NCBI GenBank assembly: GCA_018828205.1
Contig: JAHJWA010000295.1
Coordinates: 1-11,206, forward strand
Source: Alphaproteobacteria bacterium
GTDB taxonomy: Bacteria > Pseudomonadota > Alphaproteobacteria > Sphingomonadales > Sphingomonadaceae
Direction of reading: 5' to 3'
DNA length: 11,206 nucleotides
Position 1 is the stretch's first letter. Each line of letters opens with the position of its first letter. A model generated the notes under the pieces. It saw only the letters and a list, made by a program, of their open reading frames with translations. It was not told the DNA's origin and did not search any database. Shown here piece after piece: positions 5,287-11,206 of this stretch. The position numbers and the translations under genes were made by a program.

Positions 5287-6228
5287 TCAGCCTGCGCCGT
5301 CGAGGAAGAGCAGCGGATCGAGCCGCGCATCGCGCCAGGTCAGCCCCCAGTGGAGATGCGGCCCCGTCGCGCGCCCCGAGGCGCCGATATCGCCGATATG
5401 CTGGCCCTGCCGGACCCGCTCGCCCTCGCTGACGAGAATTCGCGAGCAATGGAGGAAGGCGCTGTTGAGCCCCAGCCCGTGATCGATGATCAGCAGCTGC
5501 CCCTCGAGGCTGAAATTGTCGACCGCCAGCACCACCACGCCGTCGGCGGGGGCGACGAAAGGCGTGCCGCTCTCGCCGGTCGCGATGTCGAGACCGGTGT
5601 GATAGCTGCCCGGCTCGCCGCGGTAGATCCGCTGCGACCCGAACCGACCCGAGATGCGCCCGCGCACCGGCCAGACGAAATCCTGCCGCCAGCCTTCAGC
5701 CCCGGTCTCGCGCTGGCGCGACAGATAGATCCGCTCGAGTTCGGGCGCACGGCGCCGGCGGAAGGACTCGGACGAGCCGCCGGGGCGCAGCGCCGCATCG
5801 ACGCGTTCGATGTTCCAGTCGCGCGGCGACACCGCGACCGGGCTGCGAATCACCCGCCCGTCGCCGAGCGTGGCCGCAAGCATCGCCTGACGCCCGGCGT
5901 CGCGGTCGAAAGCGGCAAAGAAATAGCCCTCGTCGTCGAGCGCGAGTTCGGTGTCGTCGAGCGTGGCGGAGACCGTTCCCGGCGGGACCCGGCCGCGGAT
6001 CCACCCGCCCTGGGTCAATGCGCCGTCGAAACTGAAGATCTCGGGGCGCGACGGAATTGGGGCCGGAGCCGGGGCCGGAGCGGCTGGCCGGGGTTCCACG
6101 GGGGTGCGGACGGGTTGCACCACGCTGGTCTGCGGCGGTTCGGGGCGCGAAACCTGCCGGTCCGCGGTGGAGCAGGCGGCGAGGCCGAGAATGGCAAGCA
6201 GCGGTGCGCCCGCGCGGCGCAGGATCAA
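5287..6228 (-). CDS. M23/LytM-domain peptidase lipoprotein
   Basis: A 313-residue envelope protein with a zinc metallopeptidase domain of the M23/LytM type, expected to cut peptidoglycan cross-bridges or to activate amidases. The order is: lipoprotein signal with LAAC lipobox (Cys19), a Pro/Ala-rich linker (about 28-62), a beta-rich middle region (65-135), a basic stretch (157-174) and the LytM domain (about 185-310). Catalytic residues are intact: YHTGLD (209-214, His210 and Asp214), FLH (258-260) and GPHLHW (289-294, His291 and His293). An intact HxxxD/HxH site argues for an active enzyme rather than a NlpD/EnvC-like regulator. I use a TTG start at 6228 that overlaps the stop of the upstream DUF2093 gene (TTGA), which gives a clean lipoprotein signal. 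No ATG or GTG is available nearby and no strong ribosome site is seen, suggesting translational coupling. Confidence 0.9.
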   Translation of the reverse strand: MILRRAGAPLLAILGLAACSTADRQVSRPEPPQTSVVQPVRTPVEPRPAAPAPAPAPIPSRPEIFSFDGALTQGGWIRGRVPPGTVSATLDDTELALDDEGYFFAAFDRDAGRQAMLAATLGDGRVIRSPVAVSPRDWNIERVDAALRPGGSSESFRRRRAPELERIYLSRQRETGAEGWRQDFVWPVRGRISGRFGSQRIYRGEPGSYHTGLDIATGESGTPFVAPADGVVVLAVDNFSLEGQLLIIDHGLGLNSAFLHCSRILVSEGERVRQGQHIGDIGASGRATGPHLHWGLTWRDARLDPLLFLDGAG

Positions 6229-6431
6229 GGCTTCAGCCGCTGGGTGGCGAGTTCGGCGCTGGCATAGGCTTCCTGATGGTGCACGCTCCAATAGCGCAGC
6301 TCCTCCAGCGGGATCGCCTGGCCGCTGCCCCCGCAGAACACATGCTGGCCGGTGCGCAGCACGCGAAAGCCGTTGGGGCCGTAATGCAGCTTGGCTTCGC
6401 TGCCCGAATTGCGTTCCGATGACATCAACAT
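6225..6431 (-). CDS. DUF2093 family protein
   Basis: A 68-residue protein that matches the DUF2093 pattern known in alphaproteobacteria: AKLHYGPNGFRVLRTGQHVFC (13-33, adjacent to GGSGQ), then IPLEELRYWSVHHQEAYAS (40-58). The family is small, conserved and of unknown function; the R-Y-W-S-V-x-x-Q-E-A-Y segment is its hallmark. There is no signal peptide, so it is likely cytoplasmic. It starts 24 bases after the xseA stop, with GGGA about 8 bases before the ATG at 6431; a second ATG at 6425 is possible. Its TGA overlaps the TTG start of the M23 gene. In other genomes I recall it also following xseA. Confidence 0.88.
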   Translation of the reverse strand: MLMSSERNSGSEAKLHYGPNGFRVLRTGQHVFCGGSGQAIPLEELRYWSVHHQEAYASAELATQRLKP

Positions 6432-6455
6432 GAGGGGTTCCCTAGCAAGCTGCGG

Positions 6456-7943
6456 TCACTCGAACAAATCGGTTTGTCGTCTGGGCGGTTCCGGTGATCG
6501 CTTGGCGCGTGCCGGCTTGGGCGGTGGCGGGGGTGAAGGCTTAGGTGAAGGCGCGGTCGCCCCCTCGGGGGTCGCGCCCAGTTCGCCGTCGTGGAACTTG
6601 AGCACCAGCCGGTTTTCCGCAGCGGCATCGGCGCGGCGGGTAAGCGTGCGACCCGCGCCATCCATGACGCGGACATAGCCGCGTTCGAGCGGGCGATCGG
6701 GGTGAAGCTGCTCCGCGAGCCGCGCCAGCGCATCGAGCGCCGCACGCCGCTCGGCGATCGGCCGGACGACCAGCGCCGGATCGAGCCGCTGGCGGTCGAG
6801 CGCCTGCTTGGCATCGCGAAATCCGCGCTGCAGCATCGCGGGCGAGAGCCGCAGCAAGCCCAAAGCCTCGCGCCCCTTGCCCGCGCGGTCCCTCAGCGCG
6901 CGGCGTAACCGCTCGCCGGCATCGTCGAGCCGCTGCGCCGGGCCCTGCAGCAGCGCCTCGGGCCTGGGCAGCCGTCCGACGCGCGCCTCCAGCCGCTCGC
7001 GACCCAGCGCCACCGGGCGCAAGGCGCATTGCCGCTGGCGATGGGCAAGATCGTCCAGCGTCGCGGCGAGCTCGGCGCGCACCGGCACCGCCAGTTCGGC
7101 GGCGGCGGTCGGCGTGGGCGCGCGGCGATCGGCGGCGTAATCGGCGAGCGTGGTGTCGGTCTCGTGCCCGACCGCGCTGATCGTCGGGATCGAGCACTCG
7201 GCGATCGCGCGGACCACCACTTCTTCGTTGAAGCTCCACAGATCCTCGATCGAGCCGCCGCCGCGCGCGACGATGACCAGGTCGGGACGGTCGGGGTGCC
7301 CTTCGGGCAAATCGGAAAAGCCGCGCACCGCGGCGGCCACCTGATCCGCCGAGCCCTGGCCCTGCACCAGCACCGGCCAGACGATCACGCGGCTGGGGAA
7401 GCGGTCCGCCAGCCGGTGGAGGATGTCGCGAATCACCGCGCCGGTGGGCGAGGTCACAACCCCGATCGTGCGCGGCAGATAGGGCAGCCTGCGCTTGCGC
7501 GAGGACGCGAACAGCCCCTCGGCCTCGAGCCGCGCCTTGGTCCGCTCGAGCAGCGCCAGCAGCGCGCCCTCGCCCGCCAGCTCCATCCGCTCGATCACGA
7601 TCTGGTATTTGGAGCGCCCGGGGAAGGTGGTCAGCTTGCCGGTGGCGACGACCTCGAGCCCGTCCTCGGGGGCGAAGGGCAGCCGTTGGCAATTGCCGCG
7701 CCACATCACCGCGTCGAGCACCGCCTTGTCGTCCTTGAGCGTGGCGTAGAGATGCCCCGAAGCCGCGCGCTTGACCCCCGAAAGCTCGCCGCGCAGCCGC
7801 ACGAAGCCGAAGCGGTCCTCGACCGTCCGCTTGAGCAGCGCCGAAATCTCGCTGATCGAATAGGGCTGCGCGTTGTCGCCGTCGCCGCTGCGCGCTACGA
7901 GCCCGGCACCAGTTCCATCGTCATCCGGAGAATCGCTCGCCAT
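6456..7943 (-). CDS. xseA: Exodeoxyribonuclease VII large subunit
   Basis: XseA is the catalytic subunit of ExoVII, which degrades single-stranded DNA from both ends together with the small XseB subunit. The 495 residues show an OB-fold (about 27-121; YSISEISALLKRTVEDRFG and VRLRGELSG), then the nuclease domain with TIGVVTSPTGAVIRDI (159-174), ARGGGSIEDLWSFNEE (226-241) and SAVGHETDTTLADYAADRRA (256-275). A coiled, charged region (about 285-415) and RPLERGYVRV (417-426) follow. The last 38 residues are Pro/Lys/Arg-rich and end RQTDLFE, which resembles a sliding-clamp binding peptide. The ATG at 7943 has AAGGA 5 bases upstream. The start shares two bases with the purD start on the other strand. 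xseB is not nearby. It heads a four-gene run. Confidence 0.95.
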   Translation of the reverse strand: MASDSPDDDGTGAGLVARSGDGDNAQPYSISEISALLKRTVEDRFGFVRLRGELSGVKRAASGHLYATLKDDKAVLDAVMWRGNCQRLPFAPEDGLEVVATGKLTTFPGRSKYQIVIERMELAGEGALLALLERTKARLEAEGLFASSRKRRLPYLPRTIGVVTSPTGAVIRDILHRLADRFPSRVIVWPVLVQGQGSADQVAAAVRGFSDLPEGHPDRPDLVIVARGGGSIEDLWSFNEEVVVRAIAECSIPTISAVGHETDTTLADYAADRRAPTPTAAAELAVPVRAELAATLDDLAHRQRQCALRPVALGRERLEARVGRLPRPEALLQGPAQRLDDAGERLRRALRDRAGKGREALGLLRLSPAMLQRGFRDAKQALDRQRLDPALVVRPIAERRAALDALARLAEQLHPDRPLERGYVRVMDGAGRTLTRRADAAAENRLVLKFHDGELGATPEGATAPSPKPSPPPPPKPARAKRSPEPPRRQTDLFE

Positions 7944-9240
7944 GAATATCCTTCTGCTGGGCTCGGGCGGGCGCGAACATGCGCTGGCGTGGAAGCTGGC
8001 GCAATCCCGCCTGCTGGCCGCTGCCGGGGACAGTTTCTTCGCCGCGCCGGGCAATCCGGGAATCGCCGAACACGCGATCTGCGTCGATCTCGACGCCGCC
8101 GACCATGACGCGGTCGGCAGCTTCTGCCGCGAGAAGGATATCGGCCTGGTGGTGATCGGCCCCGAGGCGCCGCTGGTCGCGGGGCTGGGCGATCATCTGC
8201 GCAGCCTCGGCGTCGCGGTGTTCGGTCCATCGCGCGAGGCGGCGCAGCTCGAGGGCAGCAAGGGTTTCACCAAGGATCTGTGCATTCGCGCAGGGATTCC
8301 GACCGCGCGCTACGCCCGCGCCACTTCGCTCGAACAGGCCTGGGGCGCGCTCAAGAGCTTCGATGCGCCCTTCGTGCTCAAGGCCGACGGGCTCGCCGCG
8401 GGCAAGGGCGTGGTGATTGCCGAGACCCGCGAGGAGGCGCAGGAAGCGCTGGCGGAGATGTTCGACGGCCAGTTCGGCAGCGCCGGCTCCGAGGTGGTGA
8501 TCGAACAGTTCCTCACCGGCGAGGAGGCGAGCTTCTTCGCGCTCACCGATGGCACCGCGATCGTCCCCTTCGGCAGCGCGCAGGACCACAAGCGCGTCGG
8601 CGAGGGCGACACCGGGCCCAACACCGGCGGGATGGGCGCCTATTCGCCCGCTCCCGTGCTCGACGAACGGCTCCAGTCGCGGGTGATGGCCGACATCATC
8701 GAGCCAACGGTGGCGGCGATGCGCGCGGCGGGCATGCCCTATTCGGGCGTGCTCTACGCCGGGCTGATGCTCTCGCCCGACGGCCCGCAGCTGATCGAAT
8801 ACAACGCCCGCTTCGGCGATCCCGAATGCCAGGTGCTGATGATGCGCCTCGAGAGCGATCTGGGCGAGCTGATGCTTGCCTGCGCGCAAGGCCGGCTCGC
8901 CGAGGCGCCCGCGCCGCAGTTCGCCGAGGACTACGCGCTCACCGTGGTGATGGCCGCCGAGGGCTATCCCGCGACCCCCAGGAAAGGCGGCGCGATCGCG
9001 CTGGGCGAGGCGGAGGCCGGCGGCGCGAAGGTGTTCCACGCGGGCACCGCTGCGCGCGGTGACGGTCTCGTCGCGACCGGCGGACGCGTCCTCAACGTCA
9101 CCGCAAGGGGCCCCTCGGTCACCCAGGCGCAGACGCTAGCCTATGCCGCGGTCGATGCGATCGCCTTCCCCGAAGGCTTCTGCCGCCGCGACATCGGCTG
9201 GCGCGAGGTCAGACGCGAGGCGAGCCAGGCCGCCGAATAG
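7942..9240 (+). CDS. purD: Phosphoribosylamine-glycine ligase (GAR synthetase)
   Basis: PurD joins glycine to 5-phosphoribosylamine using ATP, the second step of purine synthesis. It is 432 residues, the normal length of a monofunctional PurD. ATP-grasp motifs are present: GSGGREHA (7-14), IGPEAPLV (72-79), KADGLAAGKGVV (147-158), GPNTGGMGAYSP (225-236, the family signature), and EYNARFGDPECQ (286-297) with the metal-binding Glu and Asn. The ATG at 7942 overlaps the divergent xseA start codon in the sequence CATG. The ribosome site GGAG lies 11 bases upstream, inside xseA codons. The frame is open further upstream, but that segment is the shadow of xseA and lacks PurD character. It is convergent with the sugar-kinase gene, 18 bases away. 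Confidence 0.97.
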   Translation: MNILLLGSGGREHALAWKLAQSRLLAAAGDSFFAAPGNPGIAEHAICVDLDAADHDAVGSFCREKDIGLVVIGPEAPLVAGLGDHLRSLGVAVFGPSREAAQLEGSKGFTKDLCIRAGIPTARYARATSLEQAWGALKSFDAPFVLKADGLAAGKGVVIAETREEAQEALAEMFDGQFGSAGSEVVIEQFLTGEEASFFALTDGTAIVPFGSAQDHKRVGEGDTGPNTGGMGAYSPAPVLDERLQSRVMADIIEPTVAAMRAAGMPYSGVLYAGLMLSPDGPQLIEYNARFGDPECQVLMMRLESDLGELMLACAQGRLAEAPAPQFAEDYALTVVMAAEGYPATPRKGGAIALGEAEAGGAKVFHAGTAARGDGLVATGGRVLNVTARGPSVTQAQTLAYAAVDAIAFPEGFCRRDIGWREVRREASQAAE

Positions 9241-9258
9241 CCCGCCGGGCGCGCCGCC

Positions 9259-10269
9259 TCAGGCGGTGGCAGCCGCGACCAGCGCCTTGAGATCCGCCTC
9301 GGGCCGCGCACCGTAGTGGCTGATGACCTCGGCGGCGCAGATCGCGCCCATCCGCAGACATTTCTCGAGCGGTTCGCCACGGGCGTGCCCGGTGAGGAAG
9401 CCGGCGGCGAAGAGGTCGCCCGCGCCGGTGGTGTCGACCACGCGCTCGACCTTCTCCGCCTGGGTTTCGGCGCGCACCCCGTCGGCGACGGCGATCGCTC
9501 CGGCGGGACCGCGCGTGGCGACCAGCACCGCGACCTTGTCCGTCAGCGCGGCGACGCCCGCCTCGAAATCATCCTCGCCGGTGAGCGTCGCCAGCTCGCC
9601 CTCGTTGACGAACAGGATGTCGATCATCCCTTCTTCGATGAGCTTGCGGAAATCGTCGCCGTGGCGCTCGATCACGAAGCTCTCGCTCGCGGTGAAGGCG
9701 ACCTTTCGCCCGGCCTTGCGCGCGACCTCGATCGCGCGGCGCATCGCGCGGCGCGGTTCCTCGGGATCCCAGAGATAGCCTTCGAGATAGAGGATCGCGG
9801 CGCTGGCGATCATTGCGTCGTCGAGCGCGGCGGGGGGCAGGAACTGGCTCGCGCCGAGGAAAGTGTTCATCGTCCGCTCGCCATCGGGGGTGACGAAGAT
9901 GAGGCAGCGCGCGGTCGGCGGATCGGTCTCGTGATTGCTGGTGGGGCGCGGCGGGGTGTCGAAATCGATCCCGCCGGCGCGGATGTCGTGACCGAAGATC
10001 TGCCCGAGCTGGTCGTCGGCGACCTGGCCGATGAAGGCGCATTGCGCGCCCAGCGCCGACATGCCCGCGAGCGTGTTGGCCGCCGAACCGCCCGAGATTT
10101 CGCGCGCCGGGCCCATCGCCTCGTAGAGTTCGTTGGCGCGCGCGGTGTCGACCAGCGTCATCCCGCCGCGGTTGAGCCCGAGCTCCGCGATCAGCGCATC
10201 CTCGCAAGGGGCCATCACATCGACGATGGCGTTGCCGATGGCGATTACGTCGTAGCGGGGTTCGGTCAT
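9259..10269 (-). CDS. PfkB-family carbohydrate/adenosine kinase
   Basis: A 336-residue PfkB-type kinase. Both family signatures are clear: GGSAANTLAGMSALG (60-74) with FIGQVADDQLG (79-89), and DTTGAGDLFAAGFLTG (279-294), where Asp285 is the expected catalytic base. NEGE at 222-225 matches the conserved N-x-x-E metal site. The N-terminus YDVIAIGNAIVDV (6-18) is typical of the branch often annotated as adenosine kinase in alphaproteobacteria, which would phosphorylate adenosine to AMP for purine salvage. A ribokinase or other nucleoside/sugar kinase is possible, since sequence alone does not fix the substrate. A GGAG lies 5 bases before the ATG at 10269. It is convergent with purD, so a purine-related role fits the neighbourhood. 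Confidence 0.9.
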   Translation of the reverse strand: MTEPRYDVIAIGNAIVDVMAPCEDALIAELGLNRGGMTLVDTARANELYEAMGPAREISGGSAANTLAGMSALGAQCAFIGQVADDQLGQIFGHDIRAGGIDFDTPPRPTSNHETDPPTARCLIFVTPDGERTMNTFLGASQFLPPAALDDAMIASAAILYLEGYLWDPEEPRRAMRRAIEVARKAGRKVAFTASESFVIERHGDDFRKLIEEGMIDILFVNEGELATLTGEDDFEAGVAALTDKVAVLVATRGPAGAIAVADGVRAETQAEKVERVVDTTGAGDLFAAGFLTGHARGEPLEKCLRMGAICAAEVISHYGARPEADLKALVAAATA

Positions 10270-10301
10270 TGAGGCTCCGGAAAATAGCGTTTCGCCGTGG
10301 C

Positions 10302-10330
10302 CCGTTAGCGGCTCGTCCCCCGGAGGCCAA
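10302..10330 (-). promoter_or_regulatory. Possible promoter of the PfkB kinase gene
   Basis: On the minus strand TTGGCC (10330-10325), a 17-base spacer and TAACGG (10307-10302) lie 33 bases before the kinase ATG. Both hexamers are partial matches. The -35 lies only 8 bases from the -35 of the candidate promoter for the divergent EI24 gene. The call is tentative. Confidence 0.25.
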
Positions 10331-10338
10331 GCGCGGCG

Positions 10339-10367
10339 TTGACTTGCGCGGGCGGCGCGGCCAATCG
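10339..10367 (+). promoter_or_regulatory. Possible promoter of the EI24 gene, with little or no leader
   Basis: TTGACT (10339-10344) matches 5 of 6 consensus bases. A 17-base spacer leads to CAATCG (10362-10367), a weak -10. The predicted transcription start near 10374 would be about 5 bases before the ATG at 10379. This fits the lack of any ribosome site there. Confidence 0.33.
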
Positions 10368-10378
10368 CTGGCGCTCTG

Positions 10379-11062
10379 ATGACCTCGCTCCCGCGCGCCC
10401 TTGCCCTGTCGGTCGGCCAATTGGGCGATCCCGCGATCCTCAAAGTGCTCGGCAAGAGCCTGGCGGTGACGCTCGCGATCTTCGCGCTGCTCGGCTGGGC
10501 CGCGAGCTTCGCCTTCGACGCCGCGCTCGAATGGCTGGGCCTCGAGGACGGCTCGGGCCTGGGCGCGCTGCTCGCCGTGCTGACGGTGCTGATCGCGGGC
10601 TGGCTGCTGTTCCGGCTGGTGGCGCTGGCGGTGCTGCAGTTCTTCGCCGAGGACGTGGTCCGCGCGGTCGAGGCGCGGCACTATCCCGCCGCCGCCGCGG
10701 CCCCCGAGCTCTCTTTCGCCAGCGCCTTGGGCGGCAGCCTGCGCTCGACGGGGCGCGCGCTGCTGGTCAATCTGGCGGTCTCGCCGCTCGCGCTGGTGCT
10801 GCTGTTCACCGGGGTCGGACCGGCGCTGGTGTTCTGGCTCGCCAATGCGCTGCTGCTGGGGCGCGAGCTGCAGGACATGGTCTGGCTGCGCCACCGCCAG
10901 GCCGGCGACGAGAGCGCACCGATCGGCGGTGCGACCCGCTTCGTGCTGGGCGGGCTGGTTGCGGCGCTGCTCGCGGTGCCCTTCGTCAATTTCCTCGCTC
11001 CCGTGCTCGGCGCGGCGAGCGCCACCCATCTCGTCCATCGCGGAAGACCAGAGAATGCTTAG
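10379..11062 (+). CDS. EI24 (CysZ-like) family membrane protein
   Basis: A 227-residue inner-membrane protein of the EI24 domain family, which includes the sulfate permease CysZ. Hydrophobic segments lie at about 24-48, 62-90, 126-162 (long enough for two helices) and 186-212. Family-like sequences are GDPAILKVLGKSLAVTLAIF (16-35), LLLGRELQDMVWLRHR (158-173) and VPFVNFLAPVLGAASATHL (200-218). Whether it carries sulfate is unknown; the proteins annotated EI24 in alphaproteobacteria have no proven function that I know of. No ribosome site is seen before the ATG at 10379. Its last codons overlap the start of the next lipoprotein gene by 8 bases, so the two are probably co-transcribed and translationally coupled. 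Confidence 0.88.
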   Translation: MTSLPRALALSVGQLGDPAILKVLGKSLAVTLAIFALLGWAASFAFDAALEWLGLEDGSGLGALLAVLTVLIAGWLLFRLVALAVLQFFAEDVVRAVEARHYPAAAAAPELSFASALGGSLRSTGRALLVNLAVSPLALVLLFTGVGPALVFWLANALLLGRELQDMVWLRHRQAGDESAPIGGATRFVLGGLVAALLAVPFVNFLAPVLGAASATHLVHRGRPENA

Positions 11063-11206
11063 ACCCGGAGCCGCGCTGCTCGCGCTCACCCTGCTGACCG
11101 GCTGCGTCACCGCGCGCGCCGCCAGGCCGCAGCCGCAGCGCCCACCGCTGGGCGGCGAGGCGCCCCCGCCGATGACGCCGTCGCGTCCGCAGGTCGCGCC
11201 CAGCAC
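11055..11206 (+). CDS. Lipoprotein, N-terminal part (runs off the window)
   Basis: Only the first 50 codons are present. The start MLRPGAALLALTLLTGC is a lipoprotein signal with lipobox LTGC (Cys17). What follows is Pro/Ala/Arg-rich (such as RPQPQRPPLGG and APPPMTPSRPQV), typical of a flexible linker leading to an envelope domain beyond the window. The domain is not visible, so the function is unknown. The ATG at 11055 has GGAAG upstream and overlaps the end of the EI24 gene by 8 bases. Being on the same strand as the EI24 membrane protein hints at a shared envelope role, but this is inference. Confidence 0.75.
   Translation, partial: MLRPGAALLALTLLTGCVTARAARPQPQRPPLGGEAPPPMTPSRPQVAPS

Noticed and set aside
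5350..6267. Plus-strand 305-aa open frame
   Set aside because: It is antisense to the M23 peptidase, whose active-site motifs are intact on the minus strand.
7029..8108. Plus-strand 359-aa open frame
   Set aside because: It is antisense to the xseA coding region and reads as Arg/Gly/Ala-rich shadow sequence with no recognisable domain.
7921..9039. Minus-strand 372-aa open frame
   Set aside because: It is antisense to purD, His/Arg/Gly-rich, with no motifs; purD is unmistakable on the other strand.
9252..9268. Hairpin between purD and the kinase as a terminator
   Set aside because: CCGCC/GGCGG with a 3-base loop is present but has no T-run on either strand and includes the kinase stop codon, so it is not convincing as an intrinsic terminator.
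9569..11206. Minus-strand 545-aa open frame
   Set aside because: It is a GC-rich shadow crossing the kinase and the EI24 gene, Gln/Arg-rich and without domain signatures.

Overview
The window is a GC-rich, densely packed chromosomal segment, most likely from an alphaproteobacterium of the order Sphingomonadales (Erythrobacteraceae-like). This rests on inference from the gene set: a DUF2093 protein, an EI24/CysZ-like membrane protein, a long alphaproteobacterial form of L28, a small UVR-motif protein and small lipoproteins, together with very high third-position GC. Nothing looks like a prophage, transposon, CRISPR array, tRNA or rRNA. The content is mostly core housekeeping.

Layout from left to right. 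Position 1 begins inside the end of a LytTR-type regulator (+). It converges on an uncharacterised 143-aa protein (-, 129-560). A 418-bp gap (561-978) contains terminator-like hairpins close upstream of both divergent genes. On the plus strand follow a small UVR-motif protein (979-1251), nadC (1414-2277) and a secreted RNase T2 family protein (2302-3000) whose second active-site motif is altered. Its stop codon directly abuts the stop of the oppositely oriented tadA (3001-3450). Upstream of tadA on the same strand is a tiny acidic lipoprotein (3494-3742). rpmB (3920-4219) is divergent from the lipoprotein and is followed by a strong hairpin terminator (4249-4278).

A four-gene minus-strand run ends facing rpmB and reads, in transcription order, xseA (7943-6456), a DUF2093 protein (6431-6225), an M23/LytM peptidase lipoprotein (6228-5287) and a phytase-like esterase-domain protein (5266-4292). 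Gaps are 24 nt, a 4-nt stop/start overlap and 20 nt, so it looks like one operon. It joins a nuclease for single-stranded DNA with two envelope or exported proteins.

xseA and purD (7942-9240, +) are head-to-head with start codons that share two bases of one CATG. purD converges on a PfkB/adenosine-kinase-like gene (-, 9259-10269), so two purine-related genes face each other. Divergent from the kinase is an EI24 membrane protein (+, 10379-11062), whose end overlaps the start of a lipoprotein that runs off the window.

I see no clearly new multi-gene system. The points most worth a second look are the changed RNase T2 active site, the overlapping divergent start codons, a possible sliding-clamp peptide at the end of XseA, and the hairpin-containing 561-978 gap.
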